From Ventricola sp051883735 (GTDB lineage Bacteria; Bacillota; Clostridia; Christensenellales; Aristaeellaceae), in assembly GCA_051883735.1 (NCBI GenBank), contig JBJEUH010000142.1, positions 1 to 64,000 on the forward strand: a DNA stretch of 64,000 bases. The letters run 5' to 3'. Below, piece by piece: positions 32,098 through 42,724 of this stretch. The notes beneath the pieces were generated by a model. The model saw only the letters and a list, made by a program, of their open reading frames with translations, did not search any database and was not told the DNA's origin. Made by a program: the position numbers and the translations under genes. How positions within the stretch are numbered: position 1 is the first letter of the stretch; every line of letters starts with the position of its first letter.

Positions 32098-33084
32098 TCA
32101 GCGCTCCTCGCGGAAATACGCCAGGCCAAGGCTGGCCGGCGGCTGATCCTCGCGCTTCTTGCGAAGGGAGGTCACGATTAGCACGGCGATGGTGACGAGA
32201 TAGGGCACCATCTGAATGAGATCGGTGATGTAGCCCGGCACGCTGAAGCCGATCAGCGTCGGCAGGAACTGATACAGCCAGTAGAGCATGCCGAAGAGAT
32301 AGGAGCCCCAGATCGCATTGAGCGGCTTCCAGGTCGTGAAGATAACCAGCGCGACGGCCAGCCAGCCCAGCGCCTCAATCTGACCCGTGGTCGCCCAGAT
32401 GCCCTGGTTGTAATCCAGCACATAGTACAGGCCGCCGAGGCCGGAAATGCCCGCGCCCAGGCAGGTCGCCAGGTATTTATAGCGCGTGACGCTGATGCCT
32501 GCGGCGTCGGCCGTCGCCGGGTTTTCGCCGATCGCGCGCAGGTTGAGGCCGGTGCGCGTGTGACCCAGCACATGATGCAGGAAGATGGCCAGGAGGATGG
32601 CAACATACACCATGAAGCCGTAGCCAAAGACCGTCTGACCGATCACGCCCATCCTGGAGAGCACCGGAATCTTCGTCTGGAAGGTCTTGTAGACCAGGCT
32701 CTGCGTGGCCGTGCGGCCGTCCAGAATGAACACGCCGAAGAAGTTGGCCACGCCCATGCCGAACGTCGTCAGCGCGAGGCCGGTGACGTTCTGGTTGGCG
32801 CGCAGGCTGATGGTCAGGAAGCTGTAAATCAGGCCGCCAAGCATTGCAGCAATGAACGCGCAGACAAGAGCAAGCGCGACGCAGAAGACCATGTTCGGCT
32901 CGGCGACGCTGTTTTCATACAGATACGCGCTGGCAAAGCCCGCAAAGCCGCCCAGATACATGATGCCCGGAACGCCCAGGTTCAGGTTGCCGGACTTCTC
33001 GGTGATGATCTCACCCAGCGCGCCGTACATGATGATCGTGCCAAAGGGGATCGCGCGAAGGATCCATGCGATTAACGTGTCCAT
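32098..33084 (-). CDS. Nucleoside-type ABC importer permease 2 (YufQ-like)
   Basis: A 328-residue inner-membrane permease of the BPD_transp_2 class. Family marks: GTIIMYGALGEIITEKSGNLNLGVPGIMYLGG at residues 15-46 and the EAA-like GLNLRAIGENPATADAAGISVTRYKYLA in the cytoplasmic loop. With the next permease it forms the channel of a BMP-dependent importer, likely for purine nucleosides. Its ATG overlaps the upstream permease stop by one base (TGATG), preceded by AGGAGG. Confidence 0.9.
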   Translation of the reverse strand: MDTLIAWILRAIPFGTIIMYGALGEIITEKSGNLNLGVPGIMYLGGFAGFASAYLYENSVAEPNMVFCVALALVCAFIAAMLGGLIYSFLTISLRANQNVTGLALTTFGMGVANFFGVFILDGRTATQSLVYKTFQTKIPVLSRMGVIGQTVFGYGFMVYVAILLAIFLHHVLGHTRTGLNLRAIGENPATADAAGISVTRYKYLATCLGAGISGLGGLYYVLDYNQGIWATTGQIEALGWLAVALVIFTTWKPLNAIWGSYLFGMLYWLYQFLPTLIGFSVPGYITDLIQMVPYLVTIAVLIVTSLRKKREDQPPASLGLAYFREER

Positions 33085-34190
33085 CAGGCCGCCTCCTTGC
33101 TGATCGTCTCATGCCTGCCGGTGCGGAAGATCGGCTTGTAATTGATGAAGAATTCGCTGCCCAGAATGAAGAAGAGGATGATGCCGGCGATGATGTCGGA
33201 GGCGAAATCGTTGAGGTTGTATGCGGAAGCGATTTCGCCCGCGCCCTTCTCCAGGAAGATGAGCAGGAAGGAAATGAGCGCCATGTAGAACGTGTTGAAC
33301 TTGGCCAGCCAGGCGACGATGATGGCCGTGAAGCCGTTGCCGCCGGCGGTGGTGGTGGAGATCGTCTGATCGCGGCCGCCGACGATCAGGAAGCCCGTCA
33401 GGCCGCAGAGCGCGCCGGAGAGGATCATCGTGCGGATGATGACCTTACCGACGTTGATGCCGGCATAGCGCGCGGTGTTTTCGCTCTCGCCGACGACGGC
33501 AATCTCATAGCCCTGCTTGGAATAGCGCAGATAGCAGTACATGAGGATGACCAGCAGCGCGGTGACGATCAGATTGATGTTGTAGCGCTGGCCAAAGAGC
33601 TGCGGGAACCACCCGGCCTTGCTCTTCATGTTCAGCTTGCCCAGGCCGGACGCCTGACCGCGCCAGATGTTCACGCAGCAGGCGACGAGCTGGATGGCGA
33701 CGTAGTTCATCATCAGGGTGAACAGCGTCTCGTTGGTGCCCAGGCGCGCCTTGAACCAGCCGGGGATGAAGCCCCACAGCGCGCCGGCGAACACGGCGGC
33801 TACGAGCATCGCAACATAGAGGACGGCATTGGGCACCTTGCCGCCATAATAGACCATGACAGCCGCGGTAGCCAGCGCGCCCATGAGCACCTGTCCCTCC
33901 GCGCCGATGTTCCAGAAGCGCATCTTGAACGCGGGCGCCAGCGCGATGCCGATCAGCAGCAGGGAAGCGAGATCGCGCATCGCCCAGGAGAAGCGCATGG
34001 TGGTGGAGAACGTGCCCTTGAACATCGTTGTGTAGACGGCAAGCGGATCGAGGCCGGTGACAAAGTAGATGAACAGCGCGTCGACAATCAGCGCCAGCAG
34101 CACGGCGACAAGGCGCACGAGCAGCTTGAGCTTAAGCGGAGATTCGCCGCGCTTGACGATGCGCATCAGAGGTTCATGGTTGCGGGCCAT
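33084..34190 (-). CDS. Nucleoside-type ABC importer permease 1 (YufP-like)
   Basis: A 368-residue permease with about nine spans. ALAPAFKMRFWNIGAEGQVLMGAL and the cytoplasmic loop QGYEIAVVGESENTARYAGINVGKVI match the YufP branch of BPD_transp_2. ATG at 34190 overlaps the ATPase stop by one base and is preferred over an in-frame extension reaching into the ATPase gene. Together with the neighbouring genes it forms a complete importer. Confidence 0.9.
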   Translation of the reverse strand: MARNHEPLMRIVKRGESPLKLKLLVRLVAVLLALIVDALFIYFVTGLDPLAVYTTMFKGTFSTTMRFSWAMRDLASLLLIGIALAPAFKMRFWNIGAEGQVLMGALATAAVMVYYGGKVPNAVLYVAMLVAAVFAGALWGFIPGWFKARLGTNETLFTLMMNYVAIQLVACCVNIWRGQASGLGKLNMKSKAGWFPQLFGQRYNINLIVTALLVILMYCYLRYSKQGYEIAVVGESENTARYAGINVGKVIIRTMILSGALCGLTGFLIVGGRDQTISTTTAGGNGFTAIIVAWLAKFNTFYMALISFLLIFLEKGAGEIASAYNLNDFASDIIAGIILFFILGSEFFINYKPIFRTGRHETISKEAA

Positions 34191-35737
34191 CAGGCGACGC
34201 CTCCTTCCTGTTCTTCCTTCAGGCGGGTCATCAGAAGACCGACCTCTTCCTTGGTGGTCCTGCGCCCGTCGACGATGCCGTTGCACTTGCCGCCGCACAG
34301 CACCAGAATCCTGTCGCACAGGTCGATCAGCACGTCCAGATCCTCGCCGACGTAGATGATGGACACGCCCTTTTGCTTCTGCTCGTTGAGCAGGTGATAG
34401 ATGGTGTAGCTGGTGTTGATGTCCAGGCCGCGCACGGCGTAGGCGGTCATCAGCACAGACGGTGCCGCCGCGATCTCGCGGCCGACGAGCACCTTCTGCA
34501 CGTTGCCGCCGGACAGGCGGGAAACCGGGGTATTGATCGACGGCGTGACCACGCCGAGCTCTTTCCTGACCGATTCGGCCAGATGGCGGGGGGCGCTCCG
34601 GTCCGCGATAAAGGAGTTTCCCTCGGCATAGCTCTTGAGCATCATGTTGTCCACCATGCCCATGGAACCGACCAGGCCCATGCCCAGGCGATCCTCCGGC
34701 ACGAAGGAGAGGTGAATGCCCATGTCGCGGATGCTCTTGGGCGTCTTGCCGATGAGCTGCTCCGCCGTGGAGTCGCGGTCGTCATCGGGATAGTAGACGA
34801 TGCTGGAATCCTTGTCCGGATGCTGCAGACCGGCGATGGCCTCCAGAAGCTCCTTCTGCCCGTTGCCGGAGATGCCCGCGATGCCCAGAATCTCGCCGCT
34901 GAACGCGTCGAAGGAGACGTGATCGAGGATCTTGACGCCCTCGGCGTTCTCGACGGTCAGGTTGTGCACGGTCAGGCGCAGATGCGGATTGACAGGGTCG
35001 GGCCGCTCGATGTTCAGCTCGACCTTCTTGCCGACCATCATCTCGGTGAGGGAGGCCTCCGTCGCGCGGGCGGTTTCCACCGTGCCGGCGTATTCGCCCT
35101 TGCGCAGGATGGCCACGCGGTCGGAGATGGCCAGCACCTCGTGCAGCTTGTGCGTGATGATGATGATGGACTTGCCGTCCTCCTTCATATTGCGCATGAC
35201 GGCAAAGAGCTTTTCCGTTTCCTGCGGCGTGAGCACAGCCGTCGGCTCGTCCAGGATCAGCAGCTGCGCGCCGTGATAGAGCATTTTGATGATCTCAAGC
35301 GTCTGCTTCTGGCTGACGCTCATCTCGTAGACCTTCTGGTCGAGATCGATCTCGAAGTGATACCGGTCGCAGATCTCGCGCGCCTTGGCCTTGATGGCTT
35401 TGATATCGTACTTCTCACGCTTATCGAGCACCAGCGCGATATTCTCCGCCGCGGTGAAGACATCGATGAGCTTGAAATGCTGATGCACCATGCCGATGCC
35501 GTGCGCATAGGCGTCCTTCGGGCTGCGGATCTCGACGGGCTTTCCCTCGACGAGAATCTCGCCGCTGTCCGGGTAATAGATGCCGGCAATCATGTTCATC
35601 AGCGTCGTCTTGCCGCTGCCGTTTTCGCCGAGCAGGGAGAGGATCTCGCCCTTGCGCACGTCAAGCGAAACATCGTTGTTTGCAATCACGCTGCCGAAAG
35701 TCTTGGTGATGTGCCGCAGTTCAATGGCGTATTCCAT
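34190..35737 (-). CDS. Nucleoside-type ABC importer ATPase, two tandem domains (YufO-like)
   Basis: A 515-residue protein with two ABC cassettes. Domain 1: Walker A LLGENGSGKTT, Q-loop MVHQHFKLI, signature MSVSQKQTLEI, Walker B LLILDEPTAVLTP. Domain 2: degenerate P-loop GIAGISGNGQKEL, signature LSGGNVQKVLVGREI, and a degenerate Walker B VLMTAYAVRGLDI. This asymmetry is normal for RbsA/YufO-type ATPases. ATG at 35737 starts MEYAIELRHITKTFG. Domain 1 should be the main hydrolytic site. Confidence 0.93.
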   Translation of the reverse strand: MEYAIELRHITKTFGSVIANNDVSLDVRKGEILSLLGENGSGKTTLMNMIAGIYYPDSGEILVEGKPVEIRSPKDAYAHGIGMVHQHFKLIDVFTAAENIALVLDKREKYDIKAIKAKAREICDRYHFEIDLDQKVYEMSVSQKQTLEIIKMLYHGAQLLILDEPTAVLTPQETEKLFAVMRNMKEDGKSIIIITHKLHEVLAISDRVAILRKGEYAGTVETARATEASLTEMMVGKKVELNIERPDPVNPHLRLTVHNLTVENAEGVKILDHVSFDAFSGEILGIAGISGNGQKELLEAIAGLQHPDKDSSIVYYPDDDRDSTAEQLIGKTPKSIRDMGIHLSFVPEDRLGMGLVGSMGMVDNMMLKSYAEGNSFIADRSAPRHLAESVRKELGVVTPSINTPVSRLSGGNVQKVLVGREIAAAPSVLMTAYAVRGLDINTSYTIYHLLNEQKQKGVSIIYVGEDLDVLIDLCDRILVLCGGKCNGIVDGRRTTKEEVGLLMTRLKEEQEGGVA

Positions 35738-35758
35738 GTGTTGCCGGTCACTCCTTCT

Positions 35759-35842
35759 GCGGGCTGTGCCCGCACCCACTTCCGAACAGCTTGACAAAAT
35801 CAAGCTGTTCGGTACTCGTTGTACGAGGTTTTACGCAATTCC
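35759..35842 (+). repeat. Compound palindromic intergenic repeat, copy A
   Basis: Starts with GCGGGCTGTGCCCGC, then contains a perfect 13-bp stem (CCGAACAGCTTGA 35782-35794 with TCAAGCTGTTCGG 35800-35812) and ends with TTTTACGCAATTCC. A diverged, shorter copy in the same orientation lies at 39831-39896. It sits between the bmp gene and the ATPase gene. Confidence 0.6.
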
Positions 35843-35863
35843 TTATTCGACAAGAAAACAGGG

Positions 35864-35892
35864 AAAAGGGAAGCGGTTTATGCTTCCCTTTT
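35864..35892 (-). terminator. Hairpin after the BMP gene, partial terminator
   Basis: AAAAGGGAAGC (35864-35874) pairs with GCTTCCCTTTT (35882-35892). On the minus strand the 3' arm runs into CCCTTTTCCCTG. It lies 20 bases after the bmp stop and before the ATPase gene, so it may give the binding protein higher expression than the membrane parts. Confidence 0.6.
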
Positions 35893-35911
35893 CGGATTGT
35901 CATTTTGCGGA

Positions 35912-37147
35912 TTACTTGATCTCGGTGATGCCATCGATGCGCAGGGCGAAGTACGGCGCGCTGCGGAAGGTGGACTCCTCAAAGGCGCCGTCAATGATCG
36001 CCTCGTAGGTCTCGCCCTCATAGGCAACGGTCATGGTCGCCCAGTCCATGATGGTCATGTCAACCGGAGCGGAGGTGAGGGTCGCGCCGTCCACGGTGAA
36101 GGTGGAGGCATCGAAGACCTTCAGGCTGCCGTCCTTGATCGCGGCGATCACCTCGGCGACCTTCTCGGCCGTGCCGGCGGCGCAGGAGGAGCCCAGCTCG
36201 GTGATGGCAACGGCGTCGGCGTCAAAGCCCTCAGCCCAGTCCGCGGCGATCTCCTCGCCGTTCTGCATCTTGGTGAACAGCTCGGTGTAGAACACGGACC
36301 ACTCGTTGGTCGGGGAGGTCAGCGCAGCGGTCGGCGCGGTTGGCAGCATGTCGACGTTGTAGCCGACGGAGTAGCAGACGTTGCCCGCGTCGAGCAGCTT
36401 CTGGGTCGCAGCCGGAGCGCCGGTGGAGTCGGCGTGCTGGCCGATGATGACGCAGCCCTTGGCGATGAGCGCCTCGGCAGCAGCGGCTTCCTTGTCGATA
36501 TCAAACCAGGAGTTCGTGTAGTTGACTTCCATCGCAACGTTCGGCACGATGGAGCGCAGGCCCAGGAAGAAAGAGGTGTAGCCGGACACGACCTCGGCGT
36601 AGTCAAACGCGCCGACGTAGCCGATCTTCACGTTGCCGTCCGCATCGAAGGAGTTCGGCTGCTTCTCCGGGGAGAGCTCGCCGGTCTCGAGCAGCTCGGC
36701 CAGCTTCATGCCGGCCACAACGCCGGACACATAGCGGGCCTCGTACACCTTGGTGAACGCGTTCTTGAAGTTGTCAAGGCCGGTCAGCGCGGCGAAGTCG
36801 CCGGTCATGGCCACGAAGGTCACATCCGGATACTCCTCCGCAGCGAGGACCATGTAGGTCTGATGGCCGTAGGAGTTGGAGATGATCAGGTTGCAGCCCT
36901 GGCCGATGCAGTCAAGCGCCGCGTCGTAGCAGGTCTGATCCTCCGGGGTCTTGTACTTCCAGATGATCTGGCTGTCGGTGAGGCCGAGATTCGCAGCGGC
37001 CTCCTTGATGCCGTTCATGTGAGCAAGGGTGTAGCCTTCGGTTTCGTCGCCAACCAGGATGACGCCGACCTTCAGATCAGCAGCCAGCGCAGAGCAGGCG
37101 AACAGGCACAGCACGCAGGCCAGCACCAGAGCGATAAACTTCTTCAT
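35912..37147 (-). CDS. BMP-family ABC transporter substrate-binding protein
   Basis: A 411-residue secreted binding protein of the basic membrane protein (BMP/PnrA) family that captures nucleosides. The signal peptide MKKFIALVLACVLCLFACSALA is followed by ADLKVGVILVGDETEGYTLAHMNGIKEA, IISNSYGHQTYMVLAAEEYPDVTFVAMTG and SVGYNVDMLPTAPTAALTSPTNEW, typical of the fold. The cysteines in the signal region do not form a good lipobox (FAC, LAC), so cleavage after ALA by signal peptidase I is as likely as lipid anchoring. AGGAGG precedes the ATG. It heads the operon. Confidence 0.92.
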   Translation of the reverse strand: MKKFIALVLACVLCLFACSALAADLKVGVILVGDETEGYTLAHMNGIKEAAANLGLTDSQIIWKYKTPEDQTCYDAALDCIGQGCNLIISNSYGHQTYMVLAAEEYPDVTFVAMTGDFAALTGLDNFKNAFTKVYEARYVSGVVAGMKLAELLETGELSPEKQPNSFDADGNVKIGYVGAFDYAEVVSGYTSFFLGLRSIVPNVAMEVNYTNSWFDIDKEAAAAEALIAKGCVIIGQHADSTGAPAATQKLLDAGNVCYSVGYNVDMLPTAPTAALTSPTNEWSVFYTELFTKMQNGEEIAADWAEGFDADAVAITELGSSCAAGTAEKVAEVIAAIKDGSLKVFDASTFTVDGATLTSAPVDMTIMDWATMTVAYEGETYEAIIDGAFEESTFRSAPYFALRIDGITEIK

Positions 37148-37198
37148 TGGTTTCTCCTCCTTGTGATAAGCAACACAGTGAATCAGAAGACAGTGACC

Positions 37199-37227
37199 AT
37201 CATACAACAAACTTCTGCCCTTGTAAA
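37199..37227 (-). promoter_or_regulatory. Sigma-A promoter for the BMP importer operon
   Basis: On the minus strand TTTACA (complement of 37222-37227) and TATGAT (complement of 37199-37204), 17 bases apart. No purine riboswitch was seen in the 50-base leader. Confidence 0.75.
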
Positions 37228-37321
37228 GTGCGAATGCGCGAAAATGGGGCGAATCTGCGAACTTCACAAAGAATTTGTTCAAAAATGTTCGGTCATCCTA
37301 AAGGTTTGGGAAGAATAACCG

Positions 37322-37690
37322 TCAGCGAACCGGAATGATCTCAAGCCAATAACCATCCGGGTCGGCGATGAAGTAAACGCCCATCGCCTCATTCTCATAG
37401 CAGATGCAGCCCATTTCCCTGTGCAGCGCGTGCGCGGCTTCAAAGTCGCTGGCACGGAAGGCGAGGTGGAATTCGCACTCGCCGAGGTTATACTTCTGAG
37501 GATGATCGCGAAGCCAGGTCAGCTCCAGCTCGAAATCGGAGGTCTCGCTTTTGAGGAAGGCGATGATGAAGGACCCGTCCGCGGCGGTTTTGCGGCGTGC
37601 CTCCTTCAGGCCCAGCGCCTTGCCGTAAAAGGCGATCGACGCGTCCAGATCGCTGACGTTGTAGTTCTCGTGGATCATGGTGAAATTCAT
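37322..37690 (-). CDS. VOC-superfamily protein, glyoxalase I-like
   Basis: A 122-residue vicinal-oxygen-chelate protein with two beta-alpha-beta-beta-beta modules: NYNVSDLDASIAFYGKALGLKEARRK and HLAFRASDFEAAHALHREMG. Candidate metal ligands are the His of MIHENYN, the Glu of FELEL, the His of EFHLAFRA and the Glu of GYWLEIIP. GADPDGYWLEI-like ending (IADPDGYWLEIIPVR) is typical of lactoylglutathione lyases (GloA). The true substrate may be another glyoxal adduct. ATG at 37690 has AAAGGGG nine bases upstream. Confidence 0.82.
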   Translation of the reverse strand: MNFTMIHENYNVSDLDASIAFYGKALGLKEARRKTAADGSFIIAFLKSETSDFELELTWLRDHPQKYNLGECEFHLAFRASDFEAAHALHREMGCICYENEAMGVYFIADPDGYWLEIIPVR

Positions 37691-37736
37691 ACTTTGCAGC
37701 CCCTTTCTTCCTGGTGAAGGAATCCGATACGAAATC

Positions 37737-37788
37737 AGTATACCACATACAATCGGTGATTTACAAACCATTTAAGATGTGCTATATT
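37737..37788. promoter_or_regulatory. Divergent promoters with overlapping -35 boxes (VOC / MATE)
   Basis: Plus strand: TTTACA 37760-37765, 17 bases, TATATT 37783-37788, reading toward the MATE gene. Minus strand: TTGTAA (complement of 37761-37766), 18 bases, TATACT (complement of 37737-37742), reading toward the VOC gene. The two -35 boxes share five bases, so the polymerases would compete. Confidence 0.65.
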
Positions 37789-37828
37789 AAATCCCATGCA
37801 TATTCTCCGCCAAAGAGGAGGGACAAGG

Positions 37829-39241
37829 ATGTCTCAGGAAAAGCTCAGCGCGCGTCTGCGGCGTACTTTCATCGGCGATCGCGCATTTTACAGCCAGATG
37901 ATTGCCATCGTCGTGCCGATCATCATTCAGAATGCCGTATCCAACGTGGTCAGTCTGCTGGACAACGTCATGGTGGGCCGCGTCGGCACGCTTGAGATGT
38001 CTGCGGTGGCCATTGTCAACCAGCTTCTATTCATCTTTAATCTCTGCATCTTCGGCGGCCTGGCCGGCGCGGGCATTTTCGCCACGCAGTTCGCCGGAGC
38101 GAAGGACGACGAGGGCGTCAAGCACTGCTTCCGCATCAAGTGGCTCATCGCGATTCTGATGCTCGCGTTTGCATCAGCGGTATTCCTGCTTCTGCCCAGG
38201 CAGCTGATTGGCCTGTATCTGGCGGAGGATACCGCGCCGGTCGATATGGAGCGCACACTTGGCTTTGGCATGGTATACCTTGAAATCATGCTCCTGGGCC
38301 TTTTGCCGTTCGCCGTATCGCAGATCTATGCCAGCACGCTGCGCGAGGTGGGGGAGACGCGCCTGCCGATGGTCGCCAGCATTGCGGCGATTCTGGTCAA
38401 TCTGGTGTTCAACTACCTGCTGATCTTCGGCAAGTTCGGGTTTCCGAGGTTGGGCGTCACCGGTGCGGCGATCGCCACGGTCTTCTCCCGCTATGTCGAG
38501 ATGGCGATCATCATGATCTACGCGCATCTGCGCAGCCGCGTGTTTCCCTTTATCCGCGGCGCGTACCGCAGCGTGTACGTGCCCTCCAGGCTGATGCTCC
38601 GCGTTCTGAAGCGCGGCATGCCGCTGCTGGTCAACGAGTTCTTCTGGTCGTCCGGCATGGCGGTGCTGCTGCAGTGCATCTCCGTCCGCGGTCTGGATGC
38701 GGTGGCGGCGTACAACATCACCTCGACCGTCAGCAACCTGTTCAAGGTGGTCTTCCTGTCCATGGGCAACGCCGTGGCGATCATGGTCGGCCAGGCGCTG
38801 GGGGCGAACGAGATCGAGAAGGCGAAGGATACCGCCTGGAAGCTCATGGCTGCGGCGGTGGCTTCCAACCTGGTGATGAGCACGCTGCTCTTCGCGCTTT
38901 CGCCGGTCATCCCGCAGATTTACAACACAGAGCCACATGTCCGTGAGATCGCTATGAAGATGCTTTGGGTCGTGGCCGCGATGATGCCGATGTACTCCAT
39001 GGCGCATTGTTGCTATTTCACGCTGCGCTCCGGCGGCAGAACGATCATCACGTTCTTCTTTGACAGCGGATTTACCTGGGCTGTGTGCGTGCCGGTGGCA
39101 TATGTTCTGGCGAACATGACCAGACTGCCTGTGGTGCCGATGTATCTGGTTGTGCAGTCGCTGGAGCTTCTCAAGGTGGTCATCGGCGTCATTCTGGTGC
39201 ACAAGGGCGTCTGGGTGCGCAACATCATCGAATCATGCTGA
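37829..39241 (+). CDS. MATE-family multidrug/solute exporter
   Basis: A 470-residue membrane protein with twelve spans. MIAIVVPIIIQNAVSNVVSLLDNVMVGRVGTLEMSAVAIVNQ is the classic MATE opening; the second half repeats it from LKRGMPLLVNEFFWSSGMAVLLQCISVRGLDAVAAYNI. It exports organic cations or drugs using a Na+ or H+ gradient; a Na+ gradient would fit the ATP synthase in this window. ATG at 37829 has AGGAGG seven bases upstream; an earlier ATG at 37796 is less likely. Confidence 0.92.
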   Translation: MSQEKLSARLRRTFIGDRAFYSQMIAIVVPIIIQNAVSNVVSLLDNVMVGRVGTLEMSAVAIVNQLLFIFNLCIFGGLAGAGIFATQFAGAKDDEGVKHCFRIKWLIAILMLAFASAVFLLLPRQLIGLYLAEDTAPVDMERTLGFGMVYLEIMLLGLLPFAVSQIYASTLREVGETRLPMVASIAAILVNLVFNYLLIFGKFGFPRLGVTGAAIATVFSRYVEMAIIMIYAHLRSRVFPFIRGAYRSVYVPSRLMLRVLKRGMPLLVNEFFWSSGMAVLLQCISVRGLDAVAAYNITSTVSNLFKVVFLSMGNAVAIMVGQALGANEIEKAKDTAWKLMAAAVASNLVMSTLLFALSPVIPQIYNTEPHVREIAMKMLWVVAAMMPMYSMAHCCYFTLRSGGRTIITFFFDSGFTWAVCVPVAYVLANMTRLPVVPMYLVVQSLELLKVVIGVILVHKGVWVRNIIESC

Positions 39242-39255
39242 GCGGAGGGAACGAC

Positions 39256-39828
39256 GTGCTGATCCTCAAAACCATGGACGATGCGCAGGCCGGCATGCTG
39301 TATGAGACCTGCATGCGGCGGGATTTTCCGCCCAGCGAGCTCAAGTCGCTTTCGGCGATCCTGAGGATGAAGCGCAGAGACGAGTACGACGTGCTCGGCG
39401 CCTATCAGCCGGACGGCGCGCTTGCCGCGTATGCGCTGCTGTATCATCCTGCGGGCGAGCGGGTTGCGCTGCTGGATTACCTGGCTGTGGAGCCCGATTG
39501 CCGCCGCACGGGCGTGGGCAGCATGCTGCTTGGGATGCTGCGCACCTACTATGCCGCCTCGGCCGATGTGCTGCTCATCGAGTGCGAGCGGCCCAAGGCC
39601 GCGCCGGATGAGGCGCAGGCGCGCGAGCGGATTCACTTTTACACGCAGGCCGGCGCGCAGCTGACCAGCGTTCGCATCTGGCTCTTTGATGTGGAATACA
39701 GCATCCTCGTGCTGCCGTGCGGCGAACAGGTTCCCGCGCGCGATTGGGCGGAGCAGATGCTCGCTCTCTACCGGCAGATGCTCCCCAAAGCGCTGTTTGA
39801 GCAGAACGTGCGTCTGATCCGGGCATGA
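39256..39828 (+). CDS. GNAT-family N-acetyltransferase
   Basis: A 190-residue acyltransferase. The acetyl-CoA binding motif A is LLDYLAVEPDCRRTGVGSMLLGML (around residues 69-92), with a preceding beta strand and a C-terminal extension of about 50 residues (FDVEYSILVLPCGEQVPARDWAEQMLALYRQML). Acceptor unknown. GTG at 39256 has GGAGGG six bases upstream; an ATG at 39235 overlapping the MATE stop is an alternative. Confidence 0.8.
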   Translation: MLILKTMDDAQAGMLYETCMRRDFPPSELKSLSAILRMKRRDEYDVLGAYQPDGALAAYALLYHPAGERVALLDYLAVEPDCRRTGVGSMLLGMLRTYYAASADVLLIECERPKAAPDEAQARERIHFYTQAGAQLTSVRIWLFDVEYSILVLPCGEQVPARDWAEQMLALYRQMLPKALFEQNVRLIRA

Positions 39829-39830
39829 CA

Positions 39831-39896
39831 GCGGGCCGTGCCCGCTTCCGAAGAGCTTAGCAGAATCAAGCCGTCGTACGGTTTTTGTTCAATTCC
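39831..39896 (+). repeat. Compound palindromic intergenic repeat, copy B
   Basis: GCGGGCCGTGCCCGC, then CTTCCGAAGAGCTTAGCAGAATCAAG and a TTTTTGTTCAATTCC end, matching copy A at 35759-35842 with substitutions and a loss of much of the 3' stem arm. It lies between two convergent genes. Confidence 0.55.
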
Positions 39897-39906
39897 AAGC
39901 ACGCAG

Positions 39907-39946
39907 AAAAGAGGGTACAGACCGATTGGGGTCTGTACCCTCTTTT
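39907..39946. terminator. Bidirectional terminator between the GNAT gene and clpB
   Basis: AAAAGAGGGTACAGACC (39907-39923) and GGTCTGTACCCTCTTTT (39930-39946) form a perfect 17-bp stem with A and T tails on either side, suited to stopping both convergent transcripts. Confidence 0.92.
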
Positions 39947-39954
39947 GCTGTGAT

Positions 39955-42567
<2,613 letters not shown>

Positions 42568-42646
42568 CCAAATCATCCTCCTTTATGTTCAGGGCGGCAA
42601 GCCGTCCGATGAACGCTTACGTTTTACTTGGTCTTTTGACGCTGTC

Positions 42647-42676
42647 AGTATACCATGGTCAAAGAAAGTCAGTAAA
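42647..42676 (-). promoter_or_regulatory. clpB promoter overlapped by a CtsR-like operator
   Basis: On the minus strand TTTACT (complement of 42671-42676) and TATACT (complement of 42647-42652) with an 18-base spacer. The plus strand of the spacer reads GGTCAAA-GAA-AGTCAGT (42657-42673), matching the CtsR heptad repeat RGTCAAA-NAN-RGTCAAA except for two bases in the second half. A further GATCAAA lies at 42677. Confidence 0.7.
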
Positions 42677-42724
42677 GATCAAAACCGGAGAATTATGAAG
42701 CAAAAAATGTACAAATCATACAAA

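Noticed and set aside
35819..37318. A 499-codon open frame antisense to the BMP binding protein
   Set aside because: The BMP protein has a signal peptide, ribosome site and promoter. The antisense frame has a skewed Gly/Val/Asp/His composition.
37148..37321. Purine riboswitch upstream of the BMP importer
   Set aside because: A promoter and a short leader are present, but no three-way junction with the conserved purine-aptamer loops is visible.
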